A stretch of 26,010 nt of DNA from RGIG995 sp045543655 (GTDB lineage Bacteria > Bacillota > Clostridia > Oscillospirales > UBA644), in contig JAZPXN010000079.1 in NCBI GenBank assembly GCA_045543655.1, positions 1 through 26,010 on the forward strand, written 5' to 3'. Shown in pieces: positions 16,190 through 22,079 of this stretch. Below the pieces are notes generated by a model. That model did not search any database. It was not told where the DNA came from and saw only the letters and a program-made list of their open reading frames with translations. The translations under genes were made by a program, and so were the position numbers. Numbering within the stretch: position 1 is the first letter of the stretch; each line of letters begins with the position of its first letter.

Positions 16190-17389
16190 TCAGTCCTTCT
16201 TTCGGTAGGATTCGTACAGCGCCCGGAAGGCGGGAAGGGAATTTTCGATCTGTTGGGTGGAAACGCAATAGGAAATGCGGACGTACCCCTTGACCCCAAA
16301 GGAATCGGAGGGAACGAGGAGCAATTCGAACTCCTTGGCCTTTTCGCAGAAGGCGGCGGCGTCGGCCTCCAGCGCCTTGACGAAGAGATAGAAGGCGCCG
16401 TCGGGGGGCGTGATGGAATAGCCCATTTCGGCAAGAGCCTCGGACAACAGCTTGCGGTTCCGGGCGTAGACCGAAACGTCGGCGGTCGCGTCGCCGCACT
16501 TCGCCACGGCGTACTGCATCAAGGCGGGGGCGCAGACGAAGCCCAAAGCCCGTCCCGCGCCGCAGACGGCGGCGTAAACGGTCTTAGCGTCGGGCATGGC
16601 GGGGGGCACCAGAATATAGCCGATACGCTCCCCGGGGAGAGACAGCGCTTTGCTGTAAGAATAACAGACCAGAGTGCGGGCGTAGAAGGCGGGCACGTAG
16701 GGCACCTCCACCCCATCGTAGGTCAGAGCGCGGTAGGGTTCGTCGCAGATCAGATAGATCTCCGAATCACTGTCCCCTTCCTTTTCCCGGAGAAGATCTC
16801 CCAGCTTCCGGAGATCCTCCGCAGGAATGACGGCACCGGTGGGATTGTTGGGGGAATTGATGATCAACGCCTTGGTCCGTGGGGTGATGGCGTCCGCCAG
16901 AGCGGCAAAATCGATCTGGAAGGTGCCGGGCAGGCAGGGGACCTCCCGCAATACGGCACCGGCCTTCTCTACGAAAACCCGGTATTCGGGGAAATAGGGA
17001 GCAAAAACGATGACCTCGTCCCCGGGATTGCACAGAGCGTGGAGGGAAACGGTGAGGGAGGCGGCAGCGCCGCAGGTCATATAGATCAGATCGGGATCTA
17101 TCTCACAGCCCGACCGGCTGGCTTCGGTCTCGGCAATCGCCTTGCGCACGGAGGCATCCCCTTGAGCGGAGGTGTAGCCGTGAAGGGCGACGGGGTCGGT
17201 ATTGGAGATCAGATCCTGCAGAGTGTCGGTCAAAATCTGAGGGGCGGGGACGCTGGGGTTGCCGATGGAGAAGTCAAACACCTTGTCGGCGCCGATCTCT
17301 TCCTTCCGCTTGCGGCCGTATTCGAATAATTCCCGGATGGCGCTTCGCTTGGTTCCAAGGCCCAACATCTTCTGATTGATCATAAACAT
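16190..17389 (-). CDS. Class I/II PLP aminotransferase, probably aromatic or aspartate
   Basis: The 399-residue protein has the fold type I aminotransferase marks: NSPNNPTG (178-185) with the PLP-contacting Asn, CDEPYRALTYDG (215-226) with Asp216 and Tyr219, and the Schiff-base lysine K247 in YSYSKALSLPGERIGY. As the first structural gene of a Phe/Tyr operon it most likely transaminates phenylpyruvate and 4-hydroxyphenylpyruvate, closing both branches; an aspartate or broad-specificity aminotransferase is the alternative, because this subgroup is often annotated as aspartate aminotransferase. The start is taken as ATG 17389; ATG 17383 is equally possible, with AAGGA 4 or 10 nt upstream. It lies downstream of an attenuator (17413-17562). 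Confidence 0.88.
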   Translation of the reverse strand: MFMINQKMLGLGTKRSAIRELFEYGRKRKEEIGADKVFDFSIGNPSVPAPQILTDTLQDLISNTDPVALHGYTSAQGDASVRKAIAETEASRSGCEIDPDLIYMTCGAAASLTVSLHALCNPGDEVIVFAPYFPEYRVFVEKAGAVLREVPCLPGTFQIDFAALADAITPRTKALIINSPNNPTGAVIPAEDLRKLGDLLREKEGDSDSEIYLICDEPYRALTYDGVEVPYVPAFYARTLVCYSYSKALSLPGERIGYILVPPAMPDAKTVYAAVCGAGRALGFVCAPALMQYAVAKCGDATADVSVYARNRKLLSEALAEMGYSITPPDGAFYLFVKALEADAAAFCEKAKEFELLLVPSDSFGVKGYVRISYCVSTQQIENSLPAFRALYESYRKKD

Positions 17390-17412
17390 AACATCCTTTA
17401 CACGTATTTTTG

Positions 17413-17452
17413 AAAAAAAGAAAAGCGACCCGAAATATTTCATCGGATCGCT
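17413..17452 (-). terminator. Attenuator terminator before the aro operon
   Basis: On the minus strand AGCGATCCGA (17452-17443) pairs with TCGGGTCGCT (17433-17424) over ten base pairs (one G-T), with a 9-nt loop, and is followed by TTT-C-TTTTTTT. It lies between the leader peptide and the first structural gene, about 24 nt before the start codon. GCGATCCG in its 5' arm is exactly complementary to CGGATCGC inside the leader peptide gene (17525-17518), so a competing antiterminator can form. Confidence 0.88.
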
Positions 17453-17484
17453 GTGCATTCATCGAATTTTACCGCACGGAGAAG

Positions 17485-17562
17485 TTATCCCCGAACAGTC
17501 TTTCCGACCGAGCTCCGGCGATCCGCACAAGTATAGTAATAAAATCGGGACGTACAGATCAT
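17485..17562 (-). CDS. Phe/Tyr leader peptide of the aro operon attenuator
   Basis: This is a 25-codon frame (ATG 17562, TAA 17485-17487) with AAAGGAG 8 nt upstream, too short for ordinary gene calling. Codons 7-10 are Phe-Tyr-Tyr-Tyr in a row (context SRFYYYTC), and there is no Trp. Scarcity of charged tRNA-Phe or tRNA-Tyr would stall the ribosome there. Fifteen nucleotides after the Phe codon begins GCGGATCGC, which can pair with the 5' arm of the downstream terminator and prevent termination. When translation is fast, the terminator should form; a weaker pairing of TCC-CGAT (17550-17544) with ATCG-(CC)-GGA (17522-17514) could hold the leader segment in that state. The promoter starts the transcript about 25 nt before the ATG. 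No T-box signature (TGGNACCGCG) is present. The mechanism is inferred from the architecture. Confidence 0.82.
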   Translation of the reverse strand: MICTSRFYYYTCADRRSSVGKTVRG

Positions 17563-17595
17563 AACGGAAACTCCTTTCGAAAAATAGATGAACCT

Positions 17596-17624
17596 ATTGT
17601 ACACGAAAAAAGCCTCTTTGTCAA
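17596..17624 (-). promoter_or_regulatory. Sigma-A promoter of the aro operon
   Basis: TTGACA (17624-17619), 17-nt spacer, TACAAT (17601-17596) on the minus strand. Transcription should start near 17589, giving a leader of about 200 nt before the aminotransferase gene. Confidence 0.9.
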
Positions 17625-17631
17625 GGGTTGA

Positions 17632-17647
17632 TTGCAATATTTTGCAA
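17632..17647. promoter_or_regulatory. TTGCAA-N4-TTGCAA candidate operator
   Basis: Two copies of the self-complementary hexamer TTGCAA, at 17632-17637 and 17642-17647, form a 16-bp dyad whose near edge is 7 bp upstream of the -35 box of the aro promoter. The placement suits a DNA-binding regulator, but AT-rich DNA can give such dyads by chance. Confidence 0.35.
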
Positions 17648-17750
17648 AATGACAAAGTTTTTTTGCATTTTTCCTGCAATCCGAAGAACAAACGGAGAAT
17701 AATGAATAAATCCTATTCAAAAACCAGACCCTAACAGCCAATGCAGCAAC
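17648..17750. other. AT-rich intergenic spacer
   Basis: Together with the promoter and the repeats this belongs to the roughly 360-nt gap between the leader peptide and lysyl-tRNA synthetase. It is AT-rich with several A and T runs; I see no RNA gene, promoter or reading frame that I would defend. Confidence 0.6.
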
Positions 17751-17814
17751 GCCGACGCCGTACCGGGGAGTACGGCGAGGCGATAAGGCAAAGCATACGG
17801 AAATATTTTACCCC
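17751..17814. repeat. 64-bp direct repeat, copy 1
   Basis: This is identical over 64 bp to 17856-17919. It contains a perfect 7-bp hairpin GCCGTAC-CGGGGA-GTACGGC near one end and an AT-rich AAATATTTTA near the other. On the minus strand one frame encodes the peptide KYFRMLCLIASPYSPVRR in both copies, which looks incidental. Confidence 0.92.
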
Positions 17815-17855
17815 GCCACGGAGGGAGGAAAATTTTTCGCAGGCAAAGCCGCAGA

Positions 17856-17919
17856 GCCGACGCCGTACCGGGGAGTACGGCGAGGCGATAAGGCAAAGCA
17901 TACGGAAATATTTTACCCC
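17856..17919. repeat. 64-bp direct repeat, copy 2
   Basis: This is the second copy, 105 bp from the first and beginning 4 bp after the lysyl-tRNA synthetase stop codon. The 41 bp between copies contain a GGAGGGAGG run and an AATTTTT stretch. Identity at the base level, including the spacer-like AT tract, suggests a dispersed repeat family or recent duplication rather than coding conservation. On the minus strand the hairpin could help end or protect the lysyl-tRNA synthetase transcript. Confidence 0.92.
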
Positions 17920-17923
17920 TCCG

Positions 17924-19939
17924 TCAGTGGATCGCCGTTCCGACGGGAACCGTATCATCGACGAAGATCACCTTGCAGCCGCAGGCGTTGTTGGTAGCGG
18001 CCAGCAGCATCCCTTCGCTGGTCACGCCGGCAAAGCGGGCGGGCTTCAGGTTGGCAAGGACGATAATCTTCTTCCCGATCAATTCTTCGGGGGTATATTC
18101 GCTCTTAATGGAGGAAACGATGGTCCGCTGACCGATGCCGTCGTCGAGCACCAGCTTCAGACAGGAATGGGACTTGCGGATCTCGGAGCATTTGACGATC
18201 TTGCAGACCCGCATATCAATAGCGTCGAAGGCGTCCATTTCGATCTGATCCTTCACGGGAGCCACGGGATCGGGGTCGCCGTAGACCACCTGCTTTTTCT
18301 CCTCCTTTACCTCTTCCACCACGACGGGCGCGGTTTCCGCTTCGGTCTTGGGAGTGGAGAAATCCAGCAGAGGCAGATATTTTTCAGCCTCAATGGCGTA
18401 CAGGAACAGATAGAGACGGGGTCCCCGTTCCTTGTCGATGAGCAGACGGTAGACGTTTTTGAAGAAAGCGCCTTGAACGGCCTTCAGCGCCTTATCGTCG
18501 GCAAGATCGGAAAAGACCCGCTTGGGGATGGCGTAAAGCTCGGCGTTCAGCTCGTCTAAAGTATATCCGGGCTTGGAAAGATATTCGTGCAGAAGGGCAA
18601 TCTCCTGCTTTTCCTGCTCGGTCATGGCCTCGTACACGTCCCAGTTGCGGAAGGGACGGAGCCGGTTGACCTGATCGGGAGCACACTGCTCCAGCCAGAA
18701 CTTGGCCCGCTCCAGACGGTCGGCGAACTGCTCGTATTTATAATCGGAGCCGATCTTTTCAAAAACGGTCTCCAGCATGGGAACGTTGAAATCCACCACG
18801 GAGCCCAGCTGAACCAGCAGGGACATGGGCACGGTGACGGGATCCCGACCGGCAACGGTGGTGTTTTCCATGATCGACTTGGTATAATCGTTGGCCTTGC
18901 CCTCCCGGACCTCGTTCAGCATCCGGTCGTATTCGAAATACTGTCGCAGAATGCCGTCGTCAAAGCAGAAATCGAAGGCCTTCAGGGGTTCGGTCTTGGA
19001 ATAGAGCCACAGAATCACCTCGGGCTGATACAGCTTCAGCAGGGTCTCGGGGGTCAGATTCAGCCCGGAGGAGCCGGACATTTTGCCGGTAGTCCCCTTG
19101 ATGCCGATGAATTCGTAGCCCTGGAAGAGGGGGGCTTCGTAGCCGAAGATCTTCTTGGAAATATCCTTACTGGTATCGTAACTGCCGTTCAGAGAGGCGT
19201 GATCCTTTCCGCCGGGCTCGAAATCGACCCCTTCGTACATCCAACGCATGGGCCAGTCGATCTTCCAGGCCAGCTTACAGTTGGTATCCACGGAGAAATC
19301 GAAGGTGCCGTGATGACCGCAGGCACATTCGTACTCGGCCTTCAGACAATCGTCGGAGAGGGAGGTGATTTTGGTGGTATCCCGACCGCAGACGGGGCAG
19401 TAAATGCTGACGGGATAATAATTGTCCCGTTCCCCCTCGGCGGCGTCCTGGGTGCGGTGAGAATCGATGATATCGAAAATCTCGCCCCGCTTCTGCAGGG
19501 ATTCGATGATATATTGACGATATTTTCCGCTGCGGTACATTTCAGCCTGGTGACGGAAATCCATATCGATGCCGAATTTCCCGATGGAATCCTCAAATTC
19601 CTTTTCAAAATAAGCGGCGTAGGTGGCGCCTTCCTCCCCCTCAAAGGGATTGGGCACGTCTACGTAGGGGCAGCCGATGTATTTCTCAAAATCGTCCCGG
19701 ACCTTGGCCACGTTGACGGGAACCTTCCGCATCCGGTCAAATTCGTCCCAGGAGAAAAGCAGGCGGGCCTTCCGACCCATCCGGCGCAGGGCGCGAACTA
19801 CGAAATAGCTGGTGGCAACGTCCCGGAAATTGCCGATATGAATGGAACCGGAGGGAGAGATTCCGGCGGCGCAGACGTATTCTTCCTTTTCCGGATTGCG
19901 GGCGATAATGCGTTGTGCGATTTCTTCAGACCAATGCAT
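17924..19939 (-). CDS. lysK: Class I lysyl-tRNA synthetase with C-terminal tRNA-binding domain
   Basis: It charges tRNA-Lys. The catalytic part is of the class I type: HIGN at 34-37 in SPSGSIHIGN, and KMSGS at 286-290. A cysteine cluster, CPVCGRD (181-187) with CACGHHG (205-211), looks like a zinc ribbon inserted in the core. The helical anticodon-binding region reaches about 527. A Glu/Lys-rich linker (about 528-563) then leads to a roughly 105-residue EMAPII/Trbp111-type tRNA-binding domain (565-671) with MDAFDAIDMRVCKIVKCSEIRKSHSCLKLVLDDG and a conserved SEGMLLAA, as at the C-terminus of many MetRS proteins. The length, 671, exceeds the usual class I enzyme (about 500-530) by just this addition. 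An automatic label of methionyl-tRNA synthetase from the tail would be wrong. It is last in a CYTH-galM-cupin-lysK run. Confidence 0.87.
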   Translation of the reverse strand: MHWSEEIAQRIIARNPEKEEYVCAAGISPSGSIHIGNFRDVATSYFVVRALRRMGRKARLLFSWDEFDRMRKVPVNVAKVRDDFEKYIGCPYVDVPNPFEGEEGATYAAYFEKEFEDSIGKFGIDMDFRHQAEMYRSGKYRQYIIESLQKRGEIFDIIDSHRTQDAAEGERDNYYPVSIYCPVCGRDTTKITSLSDDCLKAEYECACGHHGTFDFSVDTNCKLAWKIDWPMRWMYEGVDFEPGGKDHASLNGSYDTSKDISKKIFGYEAPLFQGYEFIGIKGTTGKMSGSSGLNLTPETLLKLYQPEVILWLYSKTEPLKAFDFCFDDGILRQYFEYDRMLNEVREGKANDYTKSIMENTTVAGRDPVTVPMSLLVQLGSVVDFNVPMLETVFEKIGSDYKYEQFADRLERAKFWLEQCAPDQVNRLRPFRNWDVYEAMTEQEKQEIALLHEYLSKPGYTLDELNAELYAIPKRVFSDLADDKALKAVQGAFFKNVYRLLIDKERGPRLYLFLYAIEAEKYLPLLDFSTPKTEAETAPVVVEEVKEEKKQVVYGDPDPVAPVKDQIEMDAFDAIDMRVCKIVKCSEIRKSHSCLKLVLDDGIGQRTIVSSIKSEYTPEELIGKKIIVLANLKPARFAGVTSEGMLLAATNNACGCKVIFVDDTVPVGTAIH

Positions 19940-19954
19940 AGCGATCTTCCTTTC

Positions 19955-20311
19955 TTACTGTTGAGGATAGGTGGCGACGACTGCAAAGATCTTCAGCGTA
20001 TCGTTGCCGATATTTTCGATGCTGTGGCTTTCGCCGTTTCCGGTCAAAACGGCGTCGCCGGCGGTGACGTCGGTATATTCCTTGCCGTCAAAGAGACGGC
20101 CGGTGCCGGAAATAACGTAATAAACTTCGTCTTCCCCGTTGTGCTGATGGGTGCCGATGGAGCAGCCCGGCTCAAGGATCAAGGTGGCACAGACCCGGCA
20201 GGGCGCGGTAATTTCGTCGGCCTTGAAGGCGTGGAGGAATTTTACGTCCCCTTTTCCGCCCCGCATTTCGTGACGGACCTCGGTTTCCATTTCATGCATC
20301 TTGCGTACCAT
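19955..20311 (-). CDS. Small cupin-domain protein
   Basis: The 118 residues form a single cupin barrel. The two cupin motifs are visible: GCSIGTHQHNGEDEVYYVISGTG (49-71) with probable metal ligands H55, H57 and E62, and a second motif GDAVLTGNGESHSIEN (85-100) with H96. Such small cupins bind a metal and act as sugar isomerases, dioxygenases or ligand sensors, and the substrate cannot be read from sequence. It lies 10 nt after an aldose 1-epimerase and 15 nt before lysyl-tRNA synthetase, on the same strand, so it may be co-transcribed; a sugar-related role is one guess from the neighbour. Confidence 0.87.
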   Translation of the reverse strand: MVRKMHEMETEVRHEMRGGKGDVKFLHAFKADEITAPCRVCATLILEPGCSIGTHQHNGEDEVYYVISGTGRLFDGKEYTDVTAGDAVLTGNGESHSIENIGNDTLKIFAVVATYPQQ

Positions 20312-20321
20312 AATATTAACC

Positions 20322-21359
20322 TCATTTCATCGTAAATACGTATTGGGTGGTTTGAGAATATTGCTCTCCGGCCTTCAGAACGGCGGAGGGGAAATGCTCG
20401 TGATGGATGGCGTCGGGGAAGTGCTGCGTCTCCAGACAGACGGCGTCCCGGAAGCCGTACTTCGCCCCCTGCTTTCCTTCCCGGTCGGTGAGGAAATTGC
20501 CGGTATAGACCTGAACCCCGGGCTGGGTGGTGCGGGTGGTCATAACGATGCCGGTCTTTTCAGAGGTCAAAACGGCGATATCCCGCATTCCTTCGCCGGA
20601 AAGGACGAAATTGTGGTCGTATCCCTTGCCGTTTCGGATATTCTGATCGTCGGCGTTGATCTCCCGTCCGATGGCCTTGGGGGTACGGAAATCGAAGGGC
20701 GTGCCCTCCACGGGGATAATCTTGCCGGTGGGCAGGCAGTTTTCGTCGTTCTCGGTAAAGGACTCCGCGTTGATCTGCAGCAGCAGATCGGTGGCAGTGC
20801 CGGTGCCCTGGCCGTTGAGGTTGAAATAGCAATGATTGGTGAAATTGACCACCGTATCCGCATCGCAGGTTGCCTCGTATTCCAGAGTCAAGGCGTTGTT
20901 ATCGTCAAAGGAATAAGTAACGGTCATCGAAAGATTTCCGGGATAGCCCTCGTCTCCGTCGGGAGAAAGATGGGAGAAGATCAGTCGGTCGGAGGCCACG
21001 GCCGTATTCCACACCACCTTGTCGAAGCCCTTCAACCCGCCGTGGAGGTGATTGGGGCCGTTGTTGACCGCCAGGGTATAATCCACGCCGTTGAGGGTAA
21101 ATTTCCCTTCCTTGATGCGGTTGCCGTGACGGCCGATGAAGGCGCCGAGATAACCGTCGTTGTTCTCATATCCGGCCACGGTATCGTAACCGAGGCAAAC
21201 GTCCACGAGAAGACCGTCCCGGTCGGGAACGCAGATCGACTGCAGGGTACAGCCGTAATCGAGCACGTTGACGTAGGCGCCGTTTTTGTTGGTGATGCGG
21301 TAGACGCTGACGGTGCGGCCGTCGGAAGTCTTCCCAAACTGTTGAACCTGTACGCTCAT
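20322..21359 (-). CDS. galM: Aldose 1-epimerase (mutarotase)
   Basis: It interconverts the alpha and beta anomers of aldoses such as glucose or galactose (EC 5.1.3.3). The 345 residues match the GalM family. Conserved marks are GRHGNRI (77-82), NNGPNHLHGG (99-108), SPDGDEGYPGNL (132-143), NFTNHCYFNL (172-181) with the catalytic acid H176, YDHNF with D248, and CLETQHFPDA (308-317) with the catalytic base E310. There is no signal peptide, so it is cytoplasmic. It follows the CYTH gene by 21 nt and precedes the cupin by 10 nt. Galactose pathway genes are not in the window, so the physiological sugar is open. Confidence 0.93.
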   Translation of the reverse strand: MSVQVQQFGKTSDGRTVSVYRITNKNGAYVNVLDYGCTLQSICVPDRDGLLVDVCLGYDTVAGYENNDGYLGAFIGRHGNRIKEGKFTLNGVDYTLAVNNGPNHLHGGLKGFDKVVWNTAVASDRLIFSHLSPDGDEGYPGNLSMTVTYSFDDNNALTLEYEATCDADTVVNFTNHCYFNLNGQGTGTATDLLLQINAESFTENDENCLPTGKIIPVEGTPFDFRTPKAIGREINADDQNIRNGKGYDHNFVLSGEGMRDIAVLTSEKTGIVMTTRTTQPGVQVYTGNFLTDREGKQGAKYGFRDAVCLETQHFPDAIHHEHFPSAVLKAGEQYSQTTQYVFTMK

Positions 21360-21380
21360 ACCGATTCTCCTTTGAAGGGG

Positions 21381-21938
21381 TCAGTCCCCGTAATAATTCT
21401 GATATACTTTCACGAAGCGGGAGAATTTCCCGTCTCCCGTTTTATCGCCGGTGAGGGGCAGGCGGGCTGCAACGGCGGCGATGGCCTCCCTTTCACCCTC
21501 GATCTCGATCTCAAAATCGGTCTTGCCCAGATAAATATTCTCATCCAGAGAGACGATCGCACCGGGGAATTCAAAATCGGTCCGGTGGGTGACCAGATCC
21601 CCCAACAGCCGACACTCCAGATCGGGAGCGCCTTCAAAATACCGGGAGGGGTTGACCGAGCGGGGAAATTCCGTCAGGAAGGCCTCCATCTCGTCGCAAA
21701 GAAGGGCGTCGTCCACCCGGCGGCGTTTGTTCTTATACTGAAGATACAGCCGGTTTTTCTTCCGCCGCACCCGCAGCATGGAATGGGCCCGGGACAGGGC
21801 CAGGTCGGGGGTGTCGAAATAGTAATTGACCTGCACGTACCGATCCTCGGTCCCCGCCGTATCCTCCCGCAGAAGGGAAAGGCATTCCCGAAAACCGTTT
21901 TCGTCGGTAAGAATCTTCAGCTCCAGCTCCTGAGCCAT
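21381..21938 (-). CDS. CYTH-domain (triphosphate tunnel) protein
   Basis: The 185 residues begin with the CYTH signature ELELKI (ExExK: E4, E6, K8). Strands rich in charged residues follow, including YVQVNYYFDTPDLALSRAHSMLRVRRKKNRLYLQYKNKRR, then LECRLLGDLVTHRT and a late DFEIEIEGE. These fit an eight-stranded tunnel that binds triphosphate with a divalent metal. Family members are inorganic triphosphatases, thiamine triphosphatases or adenylate cyclases; here the most probable activity is tripolyphosphatase, but this is not determined by sequence. The upstream tuf gene is separated by two hairpins with T-runs and I see no promoter, so its expression may depend on readthrough. Confidence 0.88.
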   Translation of the reverse strand: MAQELELKILTDENGFRECLSLLREDTAGTEDRYVQVNYYFDTPDLALSRAHSMLRVRRKKNRLYLQYKNKRRRVDDALLCDEMEAFLTEFPRSVNPSRYFEGAPDLECRLLGDLVTHRTDFEFPGAIVSLDENIYLGKTDFEIEIEGEREAIAAVAARLPLTGDKTGDGKFSRFVKVYQNYYGD

Positions 21939-21958
21939 AGAAAATCCTCTCTTCCGGA

Positions 21959-22022
21959 AAAAAATCTTCTTTCAAGAGAGAAAAAATCCGGAAGCGGAAA
22001 GGGTTTCTCTCTTAAAAGAAGA
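21959..22022 (-). terminator. Long hairpin with T-run between tuf and the CYTH gene
   Basis: On the minus strand TCTTCTTT/AAAGAAGA and AAGAGAGAAA/TTTCTCTCTT arms (21965-21983 with 22004-22022) give about 18 pairs with one mismatch around a 20-nt loop, followed by a run of T at about 21964-21958. The upper arm overlaps the first terminator by two bases, so the two structures partly exclude each other. It ends just before the ribosome binding site of the CYTH gene. Confidence 0.7.
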
Positions 22023-22047
22023 TGCGGAGCCGCGACGGCTCCGCATC
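22010..22047 (-). terminator. tuf: Intrinsic terminator of tuf
   Basis: GATGCGGAGCCG (22047-22036 on the minus strand) pairs perfectly over 12 bp with CGGCTCCGCATC (22032-22021), three-base loop, followed by TTCTTTT. It lies 33 nt after the tuf stop codon. Confidence 0.88.
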
Positions 22048-22079
22048 CTGACGAATCAAAATCCGTTAAGGACTAAAAA

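Noticed and set aside
17390..17595. T-box riboswitch upstream of the aro operon
   Set aside because: The leader is short, lacks the TGGNACCGCG antiterminator bulge sequence and the long specifier stem, and contains a good leader peptide frame instead.
17731..17958. A 75-codon minus-strand frame over the 64-bp repeats with a duplicated peptide
   Set aside because: It overlaps the end of lysK, has no ribosome binding site, and its peptide repeat is explained by the DNA repeat.
17924..19939. Methionyl-tRNA synthetase
   Set aside because: The tail resembles the MetRS C-terminal domain, but the catalytic core has the class I LysRS motifs (HIGN context and KMSGS) and overall layout.
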